From the NCBI GenBank assembly GCA_943789485.1, contig CALSUH010000005.1:434001-498000 (forward strand): 64,000 nt of DNA, given 5' to 3'. The notes under the pieces were generated by a model that was not told the origin of the DNA, did not search any database, and saw only the letters and a list, made by a program, of their open reading frames with translations. The translations under genes were made by a program, and so were the position numbers. Below, piece after piece: positions 1 through 11,018 of this stretch; the first letter of the stretch is position 1; each line of letters begins with the position of its first letter. The DNA comes from an uncultured Pseudomonadales bacterium. GTDB lineage: Bacteria > Pseudomonadota > Gammaproteobacteria > Pseudomonadales > Pseudohongiellaceae.

Positions 1-1107
1 GACGTAGAACACGACTAACAGTGATGCAAAGGGTAGTCCTTCCGTAAAGGCCTGTCCGATTGAATGCTCGTCGGTAACGCCAATCATCGAAGAGGCGAGG
101 ATGATCACAGCTAGTCCGATAAGTCCGATCTCTGCAAGGTGAAGAGATAGGGCAATAATCATTAAGACTGCTACTACAGCCTGAAAGTAGATTACCAAGG
201 TGTCTCCTCTGGTGGCTTTCGCTTGTAGCTTCTCATCTTCATCCGCTAGTATTTTTCTTACCGCAGCTGGCAGTTCAGCACCGTAGCCAAACCAGCCAAC
301 CTTCTCTAAAAGGAAACAGGTAAATACCCCGGCGATAAGTGTTGGGATCGTAGCGGGTCCAACCATCGTGGCGAATGTAACGAAATCCCATTCGGCCGCG
401 CTGCCTATAACGATATTCTCAGGCTCGCCCACTAGCGTACATACGCCACCAATGGCGGTGCCAATAGCGCCATGCATGAGAAGTCCGCGCAGGAACGCAC
501 GGAAACCATCGAGGTCTTCACGGTGTGAATCTTCAATGTGATTATCCGCGTCATCTGCCGGATCGTCGGCATAACCAATCTTTGAAACCACTTTGTCATA
601 AACATCATAGAAGGCTGTGGCGAGAGCTATGAGGACGGCCAGAATCGTCAGCGCATCTAGGAAGGCGGACAGTACTGCGACGACAATAATGGTTGTGACA
701 TTCATTACCACTCGGGACTTGATGCCCAGTAGCACTTTGTTCATGAATTTAAATAGCATCTCTCTTAGGAAATGCACACCGGCCACCATAAAGATAACCA
801 GCAGGATTACGGGCAGGCCGTGCTCAACCTCTTCGTAGACATGGTGCGAGTCGGTGAGTTGCATCACCAGCACCTGGATCGCAAGCAGGCCGCCAGGTTG
901 TAGCGGGAAGCATTTTAGGGCCATGGCAAGAGTAAAAATGAACTCGAAAAGAATTATCCAAGAAGTTAGGAGCGTGCCAAGCACGAAGTAAAAAACAACA
1001 TTCAATACAAGAGCCGCTAATACGGCTTTCTTGTACCAAACAGGCGTGTTCCCCAGAAACATCGCGAGTGGTGAATCGGGGTAATGGTGAGTTGCTGATG
1101 AGGACAT
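1..1107 (-). CDS. nhaB: Na+/H+ antiporter NhaB (N-terminal 369 codons; runs off the left edge)
   Basis: NhaB is an inner-membrane sodium/proton antiporter that exports Na+ and helps control pH. The frame opens with an ATG at 1107 behind an AAGGAAG ribosome site and stays open to base 1. The 369 codons seen cover about two thirds of the usual ~500 residues. Recognisable NhaB segments include FIFTLAMALKCFPLQPGGLLA near the N-terminus, FLSAFLDALT, GAIGTAIGGVCTLVGEPENI, EKVGWFGYGAELP and LAEIGLIGLAVIILASS...GVTDEHSIGQAFTEGLPF, separated by hydrophobic helices. It is transcribed on its own, 233 bases from the end of gltD, so its promoter must lie in that gap. The family call is firm; only the C-terminus is unseen. 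Confidence 0.93.
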   Translation of the reverse strand, partial: MSSSATHHYPDSPLAMFLGNTPVWYKKAVLAALVLNVVFYFVLGTLLTSWIILFEFIFTLAMALKCFPLQPGGLLAIQVLVMQLTDSHHVYEEVEHGLPVILLVIFMVAGVHFLREMLFKFMNKVLLGIKSRVVMNVTTIIVVAVLSAFLDALTILAVLIALATAFYDVYDKVVSKIGYADDPADDADNHIEDSHREDLDGFRAFLRGLLMHGAIGTAIGGVCTLVGEPENIVIGSAAEWDFVTFATMVGPATIPTLIAGVFTCFLLEKVGWFGYGAELPAAVRKILADEDEKLQAKATRGDTLVIYFQAVVAVLMIIALSLHLAEIGLIGLAVIILASSMIGVTDEHSIGQAFTEGLPFASLLVVFYV

Positions 1108-1294
1108 CTAATGCTTCCTTTTATTGTAGATTTTCGGGCGCTCGAGACGCGCCGATGTCAAATATACTGGTCTTCGAGGCACTTTGCTAAATTTTTCGTA
1201 AGATTATGAATGTTTTTGCGCAAGGGTGCCGTTCGGCCTAACGTAGATGCTAATACGACAGGATCACCCTTGTTCATGAAAGGTTAGTGTATGT

Positions 1295-1306
1295 GGGGGG
1301 GGGGGG
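1295..1306. repeat. Poly-G tract (12 G) between gltD and nhaB
   Basis: A run of twelve G sits in the 1108-1340 gap, 34 bases past the gltD stop and about 190 bases upstream of the nhaB start. No gene or hairpin explains it. Tracts of this kind can change length by slippage and are also a common place for assembly errors. The rest of the gap holds no obvious reading frame, and I could not assign promoter boxes with confidence. Confidence 0.6.
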
Positions 1307-1340
1307 AACCGGAGCTCACGTGGTCTTTGAGCCAAGTTTT

Positions 1341-2780
1341 CTATTCCCCGCTTAGGAACGCATCGATCTTCTCGGCTACTAGTCTGCCTTCATCGATAGC
1401 GCGAACCACTAATGATTGCCCACGGCGGCAATCGCCTGCGGCAAAGACCTTGGCTCTGGATGTGTGAAAATCGCGATACTGCGCTTTGTAATTGGAACGC
1501 CGATCGAGCTCTAGGCTTAAGGATTCATTAAGATAGTGCTCCGGCCCCAAGAAGCCCATGGATAGTAGGATTAGGTCGGCTTCCCAAAACTGTTCACTGC
1601 CAGGAACCTCATTGAATTTTTCATCCACATTCACGGTGTTGATGCCCTTTAGGCGTCCATCGGCATCCCGCACGATCTCTTTTCCAGAGACTGAATACAC
1701 TCGAGGATCATTGCCGAATTTCTCGGCGGCTTCCTGATGGCCATAATCTACTCTGTAGATTTTGGGCCAGAGAGGCCAGGGATTGTCGTCCGCTCGATCA
1801 AGAGGGGGTATGGACATGATCTCGAAATTCACTAATGACTGACAGCCGTGTCGCAGGGAGGTGCCTATACAGTCGGTACCTGTATCGCCGCCTCCGATAA
1901 CGATGACTTTCTTGCCCTTCGCACTTAGATAGTTGTCGTCTGCTAGATTAGAGTCCAAAAGGCTTTTCGTGTTCTTGTGCAAGAACTCCATCGCCAGATG
2001 AATGCCCTCGCCTTCACGGTTAGGAATATTAAGGTCGCGCGCAGTAGTAGCACCGGTAGCTAACAGTAGGGCATCGTTGTTGTTCAATAGCTGCTCAACA
2101 TCAATCCCCTTCTCGCCACTGCCGCCTACATCGGCATTGGTTACAAAGTTAATGCCTTCTTCTTTGAGTAAGTTCACGCGCCTATCGACGACGTCCTTCT
2201 CTAACTTCATGTTGGGGATGCCGTACATCAGCAATCCGCCAATGCGGTCGTCTCTCTCATAGACGGTGACGTTATGTCCCGCGAGGTTCAGCTGCGCCGC
2301 TGCTGCTAGTCCTGCAGGGCCTGAGCCGATGATCGCTACTTTTTTATCGCTACGCTGCTGTGGAGGGTTCGCTACTACCCAGCCATTCTCGAAACCCTTA
2401 TCCGCTATTGCGCACTCGATGTTCTTGATTGTTACTGCAGGCTCGTTGACACCGAGCACGCAGGCTCCTTCGCAAGGTGCTGGACAAACACGTCCGGTGA
2501 ACTCCGGGAAGTTATTGGTTTTATGTAAACGATCTAGCGCTTCTTGCCAGCGACCCTTGTAGATCAGATCGTTCCACTCAGGAATTAGATTGTAGACCGG
2601 GCAGCCTTCTTCGGATTGGCAAAAGGGCACGCCACAATCCATGCAGCGAGCACCTTGACTGCTTAGGAGCTCATCATTGTGGCTTGTATAAATTTCGTTA
2701 TAGTCCAGCAATCGGTCCATCGCATTGCGATAAGGCTCGGTCTGACGAGTAAATTCCTTAAATCCTGTTGGCTTTCCCAT
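1341..2780 (-). CDS. gltD: Glutamate synthase (NADPH) small subunit
   Basis: GltD (beta subunit, 479 residues, normal length) takes electrons from NADPH through FAD and passes them to GltB, which makes glutamate from 2-oxoglutarate and glutamine. The N-terminus has the cysteine-rich iron-sulfur segment ([10 protein letters not shown], then [15 protein letters not shown], then [12 protein letters not shown] around residues 46-108). An FAD-binding [10 protein letters not shown] lies near residue 152 and a second dinucleotide site GGGDTGTDC near 297. The C-terminal [18 protein letters not shown] is also typical. The gene lies 75 bases downstream of gltB on the same strand, the usual gltBD order, so the two are probably co-transcribed. 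It shows no damage, unlike its partner. Confidence 0.96.
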   Translation of the reverse strand: MGKPTGFKEFTRQTEPYRNAMDRLLDYNEIYTSHNDELLSSQGARCMDCGVPFCQSEEGCPVYNLIPEWNDLIYKGRWQEALDRLHKTNNFPEFTGRVCPAPCEGACVLGVNEPAVTIKNIECAIADKGFENGWVVANPPQQRSDKKVAIIGSGPAGLAAAAQLNLAGHNVTVYERDDRIGGLLMYGIPNMKLEKDVVDRRVNLLKEEGINFVTNADVGGSGEKGIDVEQLLNNNDALLLATGATTARDLNIPNREGEGIHLAMEFLHKNTKSLLDSNLADDNYLSAKGKKVIVIGGGDTGTDCIGTSLRHGCQSLVNFEIMSIPPLDRADDNPWPLWPKIYRVDYGHQEAAEKFGNDPRVYSVSGKEIVRDADGRLKGINTVNVDEKFNEVPGSEQFWEADLILLSMGFLGPEHYLNESLSLELDRRSNYKAQYRDFHTSRAKVFAAGDCRRGQSLVVRAIDEGRLVAEKIDAFLSGE

Positions 2781-2855
2781 GTAGCTCTAACCCTTTCTAC
2801 TAAACTTCTGCAGCTGCGGACTGCTTGCTACAGAATTATTCTAATTATTTAGTGA

Positions 2856-3968
2856 CTATACGGCGTTGTCTAAAACCCGCTTGTAATCGGTTGGCATAAC
2901 CTTGGCGAAATGGCGTAGACTCTGTTCCCAATTGTCGAGGATGTTTTTCGCTACCGGCGAATCTGTATACAAGAAATGCTTCTTGATCATAGCCTTCAAT
3001 TCTAGGATATCGTCGATGGAGGCGAGCGGTTCGAGTTCGAAAGTACCGGTATTACACTGTTTAGGGAAATCGTTTTCCGGGTCCCAAACATAGGCGATAC
3101 CGCCGCTCATGCCAGCGCCAAAATTTCTACCAGTCTTACCTAAGATAACGACGCGACCGCCAGTCATGTATTCACAGCCGTGATCGCCAATGCCTTCGAC
3201 AACTGCTACTGCACCACTGTTTCTCACGGCAAATCGCTCAGCCACGATGCCTCTGAAGTAAGCCTCGCCTGCAGTTGCGCCATACAGGTTCACGTTGCCC
3301 GCAATAACACTCTCTTCAGCTTTGAAGCTAGAATTCTTCGGAGGATAAACGATGATCTTGCCGCCGGAGAGACCCTTGCCGACGTAATCGTTGGCGTCGC
3401 CTTCTACGGTTAGGGTAATTCCCTTTGCTAGCCAAGCGCCTAAACTCTGTCCAGCGGAACCATTCAACTTAATGTTGATAGTATCTTCGGGAAGCATGGC
3501 CTCTTTCCAACGCTTTGCCACCTCATTTGACAACATGGTGCCAACAACACGGTTCGTGTTGATAATTTCAGTCTCAATATCGACCTTGTCGCCCGTCTCC
3601 AGCGCCAACCTAGATTGACGAATTAATTCGTTATCCAGCGCCATATCGAGGCCATGATCCTGCTGCATAGTCTTATAGAACTGGGTGCCCTCGAAGACGA
3701 CCTTGGCTGGCTGCAGCATATTGCTGAGGTCTAGCCCATCCGCCTTCCAGTGGTCGATAGCCTCATCGGTCTTCAGTAAGTCGACGCGTCCTATCATTTC
3801 GTTCACGGTGCGAATGCCTAGCTCTGCCATTATGCCGCGCAGATCTTCGGCAACCATAAACAGGTAGTTAACCACGTGCTCGGGTTTTCCCTTGAATTTA
3901 GCGCGCAGTTCAGGATCTTGGGTAGCGATTCCGACTGGGCAGGTATTGAGGTGACACTTGCGCATCAT
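2856..3968 (-). CDS. gltB: Glutamate synthase large subunit, C-terminal part (gltB after the frameshift)
   Basis: This frame begins at the [22 protein letters not shown] block, which in intact GltB follows the FMN-binding synthase domain and contributes cysteines of the [3Fe-4S] cluster (C-x5-C is visible here). The rest is the right-handed beta-helix GXGXG domain ([36 protein letters not shown]), 370 residues ending at the normal C-terminus. It is not a separate gene. The preceding 1140-codon frame ends 18 bases earlier, and skipping one base joins the two into a protein of about 1515 residues, the family length. The shared site is near 4027. If the deletion is real, this part would be untranslated or made only by internal initiation. 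Confidence 0.85.
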   Translation of the reverse strand: MMRKCHLNTCPVGIATQDPELRAKFKGKPEHVVNYLFMVAEDLRGIMAELGIRTVNEMIGRVDLLKTDEAIDHWKADGLDLSNMLQPAKVVFEGTQFYKTMQQDHGLDMALDNELIRQSRLALETGDKVDIETEIINTNRVVGTMLSNEVAKRWKEAMLPEDTINIKLNGSAGQSLGAWLAKGITLTVEGDANDYVGKGLSGGKIIVYPPKNSSFKAEESVIAGNVNLYGATAGEAYFRGIVAERFAVRNSGAVAVVEGIGDHGCEYMTGGRVVILGKTGRNFGAGMSGGIAYVWDPENDFPKQCNTGTFELEPLASIDDILELKAMIKKHFLYTDSPVAKNILDNWEQSLRHFAKVMPTDYKRVLDNAV

Positions 3969-3985
3969 GATGCAGCCGAGAGTGA

Positions 3986-6900
3986 TCAGCGGCGCGGTGG
4001 AGAATCCGTATTCTTCTGCGCCGAGTAAGCTGCAATGGCGATGTCACGTCCGGTCTTCAATTGACCGTCGGTCTGCAGGGTGACACGAGAGCGCAAATTG
4101 TTCATAACAAGTGTCTGGTGAGTTTCTGCCACGCCTAATTCCCAAGGCAGCCCTGCATGCTTAATAGAAGTAAGAGGAGATGCGCCAGTGCCGCCGTCGT
4201 GTCCGGCAATGACCAGGTGATCGGTCTTCGCCTTGGTTACACCAGCTGCGATTGTGCCAACACCAACTTCTGCAACCAGCTTCACGCTAATACGCGCCTT
4301 GCGGTTCGCATTTTTCAGGTCGTGGATAAGTTGAGCGATATCTTCTATTGAATAGATGTCGTGGTGTGGCGGTGGACTGATGAGTCCCACACCGGGAGTA
4401 GAGTGGCGAATACGCGCGATCTTCTCATCAACCTTCCCGCCAGGAAGTTCTCCGCCTTCACCTGGCTTAGCGCCTTGCGCGATCTTAATTTGTAATTCAT
4501 CGGCGTTCGTTAGATACCAAGCGGTAACGCCGAATCTTCCTGAGGCAACCTGCTTGATGGCCGAGCGCTTTGAATCGCCATTGTGCAGCATATTAAAGCG
4601 TTCTGAATCTTCGCCGCCTTCACCTGTATTCGACTTACCACCCATGCGATTCATCGCAATCGCCAGTGTTTCATGGCTCTCTTCAGAGATTGAACCGAAG
4701 CTCATCGCGCCCGTTGCGAACCGCTTTACGATCTCGCTAGTTGGCTCAACTTCGCTAATGGGAATCGCATCTGTCGCACTGACATTAAATTGCAGAAGGC
4801 CTCTTAACGTACAACGTCGTGTCGCGTTTTCGTTCGAATGTTTCGCGAAGGCTGCATAGGCTTCCGTGCTGTTGGTGCGTGCCGCGACTTGTAAGTTTGC
4901 AATAGTGTCCGGGTTCCACATATGTGCTTCGCCACCGGAGCGCCAGTGAATATCTCCCGGATTCGCCAGGACAGGGATGCGATCACTGTCACGCTTGGGA
5001 AAGCCTAGCGCATGGCGACGCTCTGTCTCCTGTTTGAGCAGGTCAAAGTTGACGCCTTCTACTCGCGAAGCCGTGCCAGTAAAACAGCGCGTGACTACAT
5101 CGTCTGCCAAGCCGACCGCCTCGAATATCTGTGCGCCTTTATAAGAATGTAGCGTTGAGATACCCATCTTGGCCATGACTTTCAACATACCCTTGGCGAC
5201 ACCCTTCTTATAGCCAGTAACGAGTGCATCTTCGTCCGCGAACAATGCGCCCAGAAAGCCCTCTTGCTGTGCCTGCCACAAAGCCTCGAAGGCAAGATAA
5301 GGGTTGATGGCATCGGCGCCATAGCCAGTTAGTAGGCAGTGGTGATGTACTTCCCTCGCCTCACCGGTTTCGATTATTAAACCGATCTGCGTACGTTTGC
5401 GCGCCTTAATCAGGTGTTGGTGCACAGCACCACAAGCAAGCAGCGCACTAAGAGGTACGCGCGAGGCGGAAGTGAGGCGGTCGGACAGTATGACGAAAGC
5501 AAAGCCATCGTCGATGGCCGCTTCGGCTTCTGTGCAAATTCGGTTTAGGGCGTTCTCAAATCCATTCGTCTCCAAGTTCTTGAATGTGCTATCGATCAAT
5601 TTCGTTTTCATGCCGCGATAGCTCATGCCGCGAATATCGGTTAGCTGCTGATTGGAGAGGATGGGATGATCAAGGCTTAGTCGATGTGCCTGCTCGGGGG
5701 TAGTTTGCAAAAGATTGCCTTCCGGCCCAATGAAGCAGCGAAGCGACATAACAATCTCTTCACGAATAGAGTCGATAGGGGGGTTGGTAACCTGTGCAAA
5801 CAACTGTTTGAAATAGTCGTAGATCATGCGTGGTTTATCGGAGAGGCAAGCAAGCGCAGAGTCATTTCCCATCGAGCCCAGTGGATCACGCGATTCAGTT
5901 AATAGGGGAATTAACATGAACTGCATCGTCTCGGTGGTGTATCCAAAAGACTGCATACGTTGCAAAATATTTTCGCCGTCTAGGGAGTGCGCAGCACTGC
6001 CGCTAGATAAGTGGCCAAGCGTAACTTTTTGCTCGGCAAGCCACTGGCCATAAGGTTTTTTGCTGGCGATCGTAGTCTTTACTTCCTCGTCGGGAATTAG
6101 GCGTCCTTCTGCAAAGTCCAACAAAAACATCTTGCCAGGTTGTAGGCGACCTTTTAGTTTTACATTTTCGGGGTCGACCTGCACCACGCCAACTTCCGAT
6201 GCCATGATGACTTTGTCGTCATGAGTAACGTAGTAACGACTTGGGCGTAGTCCATTTCGGTCAAGGACAGCGCCTATATAGTGACCATCTGAGAACACGA
6301 TGGAAGCCGGTCCGTCCCAAGGCTCCATTAGCGCGGAGTGGTACTCGTAGAAATCTTTTTTCGCCTGACCCATATTGGTATCGGACTGCCAGGCTTCGGG
6401 AATCATCATCATTACAGAGGCGGGTAGTGATCTGCCCGACATAAGCATAAATTCTAACACGGAGTCAAAGCTGCCCGAATCCGAGCAATCGTCATCGATG
6501 ATTGGGAAGATGGTTTTTAGCTTGTCACCAAAAACATCTGTCTTGGCTTTACCCTGTCGTGCAACCATGGAGTTTACGTTGCCACGCAGAGTATTGATCT
6601 CACCGTTGTGACTCATGAAGCGATTCGGCTGCGCTCTATCCCATGAGGGGAAGGTATTCGTACTGAAGCGTGAGTGCACCATCGCCATATGGGTTTCGAA
6701 ATCGGGATTTGTGAGGTCGCTATAGAAGGGAAACAATTGCCCAGGTGTTAGCATGCCCTTATAGACGATGACCTTGGTGGACAAGCTACAAGCGTAGACT
6801 TGCTTTGCCTCTGTTAGGGAAGTGTCCAGTCGCAGGCGGTGGGTGAATCGCTTGCGAATTACGTAGAGCTTTCTTTCGAATTGCTCCTGATCCAGACCTG

Positions 6901-7402
6901 TGTCGGCGGCAATAAAGAGCTGCTCGATTCTTGGCTGGGCCAGCAGCGCGGCAGGTCCTACATTGGCACCCTTGGCGTCGGTAGGTACCTCTCTCCAGCC
7001 GATGAAGGTCTGACCTTCTTCGGCGATAATTTGATTGATTGTCTGACGGCAAATGTCTCTTTCTTCATCTACCTGTGGCAGGAATATATTGCCCACCGCA
7101 AACTGGCCAGTATCGGCGAGGTCGGCATCGAATTCAGTTTTTGCCACCTTCCGAAAGAAGCTTTTCGGCAGCGCCATTAAAATACCTGCGCCATCGCCGG
7201 TATTGGCTTCAAAGCCACAGCCCCCACGGTGATCCATGCGGGAATTTAGGTGATAGGCGTCCAGCATTATCTGGTGGCTAGGTCGTCCCTTTATGTTTGC
7301 AACAAATCCAACGCCGCAGGAGTCTTTTTCCTGGGAAGGGTCATAGAGTCCTGTTTTTTTGGGATACCCAAACTTCAGAGGGATTCGATTTTCGTTGCTC
7401 AT
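3986..7402 (-). CDS. gltB: Glutamate synthase large subunit, N-terminal part (gltB, broken by a -1 frameshift)
   Basis: The alpha subunit of glutamate synthase hydrolyses glutamine in its N-terminal class II amidotransferase domain and channels ammonia to the FMN/iron-sulfur synthase site. The [14 protein letters not shown] block places the catalytic Cys, exposed by removal of about 29-30 N-terminal residues. Amidotransferase (residues ~30-430), central and FMN-binding segments follow. The true frame fails after RDIAIAA: the next bases read [13 protein letters not shown]-stop, whereas restoring one A (a run of two at 4027-4028 where three would fit) gives [26 protein letters not shown], the conserved continuation. 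I chose the ATG at 7402; a GTG two codons upstream (7408) is the alternative. Both are preceded by a weak ribosome site. A real mutation or an assembly error are both possible. Confidence 0.9.
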   Translation of the reverse strand: MSNENRIPLKFGYPKKTGLYDPSQEKDSCGVGFVANIKGRPSHQIMLDAYHLNSRMDHRGGCGFEANTGDGAGILMALPKSFFRKVAKTEFDADLADTGQFAVGNIFLPQVDEERDICRQTINQIIAEEGQTFIGWREVPTDAKGANVGPAALLAQPRIEQLFIAADTGLDQEQFERKLYVIRKRFTHRLRLDTSLTEAKQVYACSLSTKVIVYKGMLTPGQLFPFYSDLTNPDFETHMAMVHSRFSTNTFPSWDRAQPNRFMSHNGEINTLRGNVNSMVARQGKAKTDVFGDKLKTIFPIIDDDCSDSGSFDSVLEFMLMSGRSLPASVMMMIPEAWQSDTNMGQAKKDFYEYHSALMEPWDGPASIVFSDGHYIGAVLDRNGLRPSRYYVTHDDKVIMASEVGVVQVDPENVKLKGRLQPGKMFLLDFAEGRLIPDEEVKTTIASKKPYGQWLAEQKVTLGHLSSGSAAHSLDGENILQRMQSFGYTTETMQFMLIPLLTESRDPLGSMGNDSALACLSDKPRMIYDYFKQLFAQVTNPPIDSIREEIVMSLRCFIGPEGNLLQTTPEQAHRLSLDHPILSNQQLTDIRGMSYRGMKTKLIDSTFKNLETNGFENALNRICTEAEAAIDDGFAFVILSDRLTSASRVPLSALLACGAVHQHLIKARKRTQIGLIIETGEAREVHHHCLLTGYGADAINPYLAFEALWQAQQEGFLGALFADEDALVTGYKKGVAKGMLKVMAKMGISTLHSYKGAQIFEAVGLADDVVTRCFTGTASRVEGVNFDLLKQETERRHALGFPKRDSDRIPVLANPGDIHWRSGGEAHMWNPDTIANLQVAARTNSTEAYAAFAKHSNENATRRCTLRGLLQFNVSATDAIPISEVEPTSEIVKRFATGAMSFGSISEESHETLAIAMNRMGGKSNTGEGGEDSERFNMLHNGDSKRSAIKQVASGRFGVTAWYLTNADELQIKIAQGAKPGEGGELPGGKVDEKIARIRHSTPGVGLISPPPHHDIYSIEDIAQLIHDLKNANRKARISVKLVAEVGVGTIAAGVTKAKTDHLVIAGHDGGTGASPLTSIKHAGLPWELGVAETHQTLVMNNLRSRVTLQTDGQLKTGRDIAIAAYSAQKNTDSPPRR

Positions 7403-7408
7403 AGTCAC

Positions 7409-8003
7409 TAGTTTCTCGTGCAGTAGTCGCTACTGTGTTCTTTTCTTGTTCCGCAACTTCCTCGCCCATCGAGACAGGGCTCTAGGGTTACAAGGCGGTA
7501 CTACGCTGCTGAATTTGTCTAGATAGGGCCTGACTATTCAATCAGTTCCCCCTTATGCGAGTAGTTACGCGACGCTCGAGCTCTACAGACAGGGCCGAAT
7601 ACAATACCATCGCATCAGAATATGTCAAGATAGGAGGAGGTTTGGTCGCGCTAACAATGGTAATATATTGTCATAAATCCTTACAAATATTTCGCGTCGA
7701 CGTTGGGTGAATAGCAATCGCGGGAACACGCACAAAGCGTTGCAGGGACTACTTATCTTGGAGAGCACAAAGTATCTGTTTGCTGTTGCACGGCAAATTT
7801 GCAGCACGCATCGGATAAATCCACTGAATCTACTAAAATACATGCAGTTCACGGTTTTGGGTTGCTTGATAAATAGCAAAAGGTGAATTACTCTAAAGGC
7901 GCTAACTACTTAATAAAAAAAGAATTATTGCGAATAATTCTCATTTAGATTTAACAGTTTACAATTAGAATTCCTGTCCACATTACGGAGGCGAGTATAA
8001 ATC
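7409..8003. other. Divergent intergenic region between gltB and the Mo-hydroxylase operon
   Basis: About 595 bases separate two divergent operons, so promoters for both must lie here. The right half is strongly AT-rich, and ends in a Fur-like site and a GGAGG ribosome site (7987-7991) for the gene at 8004. A frame of 84 codons on the minus strand (7625-7879) has no ribosome site and no recognisable sequence; I do not call it a gene. I see no RNA gene. Confidence 0.5.
7929..7943. promoter_or_regulatory. Fur-box-like operator upstream of the Mo-hydroxylase operon
   Basis: TGCGAATAATTCTCA reads on the other strand as TGAGAATTATTCGCA. It matches the 7-1-7 Fur consensus (TGATAAT-N-ATTATCA) at 11 of 14 half-site positions. 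It overlaps a perfect inverted repeat with 9-base arms (7921-7929 and 7933-7941) and a GCG centre. The site is about 60 bases upstream of the start at 8004, inside the expected promoter. Iron-dependent repression of the downstream iron-sulfur/molybdenum enzyme is inferred from the motif only. Confidence 0.5.
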
Positions 8004-8588
8004 GTGAATCCAAAACTAACCCGTAGACGCTTCATCAAAGGGGTAATAGCCTCTGGTGCAGCTGCCACTTCAACCACCATCTGGTACTCGGCCAATGGCC
8101 AATCAAGACCAGCGGGTGCAGTGGAACGTATGATCAGAATAAACATTAACGGCCAGATGCGTAATGTAGACGTAGCTCCTCAGGAGACACTGGCATCTAC
8201 TCTTCGCTACAAGCTAGGCCTGACGGGCACAAAACTAGGGTGTAATCGCGGCGAATGTGGCGCGTGTACGGTTCTTGTTAACGATGTCCCAAGTTATGCC
8301 TGTTCAGTATTAACGCACTCAGTCAAGAACATGCGAGTGGAATCTGTAGAAGGACTAGAAGCGGCCAACGGCGATCTTCATCCCGTACAGCAAGCCTTTG
8401 TGGATGAGCTTTCTCCGCAGTGCGGTTACTGCACACCAGGCCAGGTAATGTCCGCAGTAGGTTTGTTGCGTTCTAACCCCAACCCAACAAGAGAAGAAGC
8501 ACGGCAAGGAATGGCAGGCAATATCTGCCGTTGTGGTTCTTATGACTCTTACCTTAACGGCGTCATGCGCGCAGCGCAAATAGGATAA
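8004..8588 (+). CDS. [2Fe-2S] subunit of a Tat-exported molybdenum hydroxylase (PaoA/YagT-like)
   Basis: This 194-residue protein carries electrons from the molybdenum subunit toward FAD or haem in xanthine dehydrogenase/aldehyde oxidoreductase-type enzymes. An N-terminal Tat signal is visible (RRRFIKG at residues 7-13, then a hydrophobic stretch), which points to export of the folded enzyme. The plant-type 2Fe-2S site is C80-x4-C85-x2-C88-x11-C100. The second, helical 2Fe-2S site is C140-x2-C143 with C175-x-C177 (CGYCTPG and ICRCGSY). The GTG start at 8004 follows GGAGG with a spacing of 12. The Mo subunit starts five bases downstream. Closest architecture known to me is E. coli PaoA; the substrate is unknown. 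Confidence 0.88.
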   Translation: MNPKLTRRRFIKGVIASGAAATSTTIWYSANGQSRPAGAVERMIRININGQMRNVDVAPQETLASTLRYKLGLTGTKLGCNRGECGACTVLVNDVPSYACSVLTHSVKNMRVESVEGLEAANGDLHPVQQAFVDELSPQCGYCTPGQVMSAVGLLRSNPNPTREEARQGMAGNICRCGSYDSYLNGVMRAAQIG

Positions 8589-8593
8589 TCAAA

Positions 8594-11017
8594 ATGGCAT
8601 ATATGCATATTGGTAAAGATTTTGTTCCACCAGATGTGCCTGGCAAAGTTACAGGTCGCATTAAGTACGCTGAAGACTATGCTCGAGACGGCATGGTATA
8701 CGCGCGTTTACTGACTAGCCCCGTTCCTCACGGTCGAGTTGTCGATATTGACGCCTCTGCGGCCCTTGCGATGGACGGTGTGTTTGGCATCTTGACTGCC
8801 GACGACGTCTATCCAGATGGCGAACCGCAAAGCCCAGGTCTTAAAGTGTTAACGAACGAGCCCACTCTTATGGGAGAACCCATTCTTGCAGTAGCAGCTA
8901 TAGACGAGAAGACGGCGGAAGACGCAATCGCTGCTATTTCGCTGACAATCGAAAGACTTCCTTTCGTTTTGGACCCGCTAGATAGCCTTCAGGAAGGTGG
9001 CGAAAACGCCTATAACGGCGGCAACACTTTCATTTTTAGAGAGGGATTCGCGGAAGAAAAATGGACAGCAGATCAAGTTGCCAGCTTTAGAAGCGGCAGC
9101 GAGCCAACAGCTGAAGCGTTACAAAGCTGGGAATACGGCGATCTTGCAGCAGGATTTGCTGCTGCCGATTTCGTACATGAAACTACTTTTTCAACTGCCG
9201 GTTACCCGCATATGTCCATGGAGCCAAGAAGCGCCATGGCCTATTGGGAAAATGGTAAATGCTATCTACACGGCACTTCCCAAAGCTTGAGCGCAATCGC
9301 TGAGCCTATGGCGGCAATTGTGGGTGTGCCTCTGGAAGACTTCGTCTTCATTAATGAGGCAACAGGTGGTGGTTTTGGTCAGCGCGCTCGCGCAGGAAGT
9401 ATTCCGAGCATGGCGATTCCAGCCAAACTCTCACAGAAAATTAATCGCCCAGTGATGATGCGTGTAACGCGTGAAGAAGAATTCACCATTGGCGGAGCTA
9501 GACAGGGTCTGCAAGGCTGGCTCAAAGTTGGATTCAAGGCAGACGGTTCTATGTCAGCCATGGATATGTACTGCATATCTGATAACGGCGGCAAAGGCGG
9601 CGGCGGCGATGCTAACTCTGCAGCCGCGGGTGTGAGCGCACTCTATCAGACAGAGGCAATGCGCTTCCGCAATACTTCTATCGGCACCAATACCGGACAC
9701 CGTGGTGCACAGCGTGGCCCAGGTGAGAATCAGATCATGGCTGTTATGGCGCCTATTATGGATAAGGCAGCCGAATCACTGGGCTTAGATCGCCTAGAGA
9801 TTCGCAAGCTTAACGCCGCACAAAACGGTGATGTGAGTGGGCCAAGAAGCACGCCTTTTACCAGTGCCTATATGCCTGAAGCGTTAGAGCAAGGTGCGGC
9901 GCAATTTGACTGGGAAGGCAAGAAAAGCCGGGCCAGACAAACAAATGGTAGCAAGGTGAGAGGCTTTGGCATCGGTCAGGGATATCACAATGCGGGTCGC
10001 AGCGGCATGGATGGCATAATTCGACTAATGCCAAGCGGACGCCTACAAATTCACAATGGTGTCGGTAACCTGGGTACTTATTCCTACGCATCGACTTCTC
10101 GGGCAGCTGCAGAAGTGTTGAAGATGGAATGGGAAAATTGCGATGTAGTTACTGGTCGTACTGACAGACATCTACCGATTACTTCGCCGCAGGACGGCAG
10201 TAACTCTATCTTTACTAACACTAGAACCTGCTTCGGTGCAGCGCAAGACTTACTAGCGAAGATGAAAGAAATTGCGGCGATGGATCTTGGTGGTGACGTT
10301 GCCGATTACGATGTCGATGGCGTCAGAGTCCATCAGATCGCGGACAACACAGTGGGCATGACCTACGCAGAAGTTGCCCAACGTGGCATGGAGCTAGGTG
10401 GCAAATTCTCCGGTGAATCAGATCTTCCCGAAGAATTGAATACACTTACTGCATTGTCGGTTTCAAGGTTAGCCGGTTCTGCTTTGATGGGTATTTATCA
10501 CGATCCTAGACACAGCAATAATCCTCCGGGCTTCACAGTCACGTTTATGGAAATCGAGCTGGATAAGGAAACAGGCAAATTTGATATTCTGGATTTAGTG
10601 ACTATCGCTGAGTGTGGAACGGTGGTTCATCCACAAGGTTTAGCGAATCAGCTGAGAGGCGGAGCAGTTTGGGGTATTGGTTTGTCAGCACTTGAGCGAC
10701 ACCTCTATGATCCGCAGAATGGCCTTCCAGCTAGTTCAGGCTTTTGGCAGAGCAAGATACCTACGTATCTTGATACGCCAGCTGAAATTGGAACGGGTTG
10801 GGTAGATCTACCTGATCCAGAAAACCCTGTAGGTGCCAGAGGTATTGGTGAGCCGTCAATGGGTGCGGTATCTGCCGCATTGAACGCTGCAATCTCAGAC
10901 GCATTAGGTGGACATATGTTCGACGCCGCGCCTGTGACTACAGACATGATCGTTAACCATATAGCAGGGATTTCGGAAGACGCGACTCCACTTGCTCAAA
11001 ACAATTTCAGAGGTTGA
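8594..11017 (+). CDS. Molybdopterin-binding catalytic subunit of the Mo hydroxylase (PaoC/XdhB-like)
   Basis: This 807-residue catalytic subunit of the xanthine dehydrogenase family would hydroxylate an aldehyde or N-heterocycle at a Mo-cofactor. The N-terminal a/b-hammerhead domain (PGKVTGRIKYAEDYARDGMVYARLL, about residues 15-120) is followed by the Mo-cofactor domains with TGGGFGQR near residue 259 and GAQRGPGENQ near 375. The probable catalytic Glu lies in GARGIGEPSMGA near the C-terminus. It has no signal of its own, so I infer export in complex with the Tat-signal subunit encoded just upstream. The gene order FeS-Mo-FAD differs from E. coli paoABC (FeS-FAD-Mo). The ATG follows AGGA with a spacing of about nine. 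Confidence 0.88.
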   Translation: MAYMHIGKDFVPPDVPGKVTGRIKYAEDYARDGMVYARLLTSPVPHGRVVDIDASAALAMDGVFGILTADDVYPDGEPQSPGLKVLTNEPTLMGEPILAVAAIDEKTAEDAIAAISLTIERLPFVLDPLDSLQEGGENAYNGGNTFIFREGFAEEKWTADQVASFRSGSEPTAEALQSWEYGDLAAGFAAADFVHETTFSTAGYPHMSMEPRSAMAYWENGKCYLHGTSQSLSAIAEPMAAIVGVPLEDFVFINEATGGGFGQRARAGSIPSMAIPAKLSQKINRPVMMRVTREEEFTIGGARQGLQGWLKVGFKADGSMSAMDMYCISDNGGKGGGGDANSAAAGVSALYQTEAMRFRNTSIGTNTGHRGAQRGPGENQIMAVMAPIMDKAAESLGLDRLEIRKLNAAQNGDVSGPRSTPFTSAYMPEALEQGAAQFDWEGKKSRARQTNGSKVRGFGIGQGYHNAGRSGMDGIIRLMPSGRLQIHNGVGNLGTYSYASTSRAAAEVLKMEWENCDVVTGRTDRHLPITSPQDGSNSIFTNTRTCFGAAQDLLAKMKEIAAMDLGGDVADYDVDGVRVHQIADNTVGMTYAEVAQRGMELGGKFSGESDLPEELNTLTALSVSRLAGSALMGIYHDPRHSNNPPGFTVTFMEIELDKETGKFDILDLVTIAECGTVVHPQGLANQLRGGAVWGIGLSALERHLYDPQNGLPASSGFWQSKIPTYLDTPAEIGTGWVDLPDPENPVGARGIGEPSMGAVSAALNAAISDALGGHMFDAAPVTTDMIVNHIAGISEDATPLAQNNFRG

Positions 11018-11018
11018 T

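Noticed and set aside
3986-3988. TGA between the two gltB frames as a possible selenocysteine codon
   Set aside because: The two frames are not in the same phase; restoring one base and not reading through the stop rebuilds GltB.
7625-7879. 84-codon minus-strand frame upstream of gltB
   Set aside because: No ribosome site, unusual composition, no recognisable motif, and it lies inside a promoter region.
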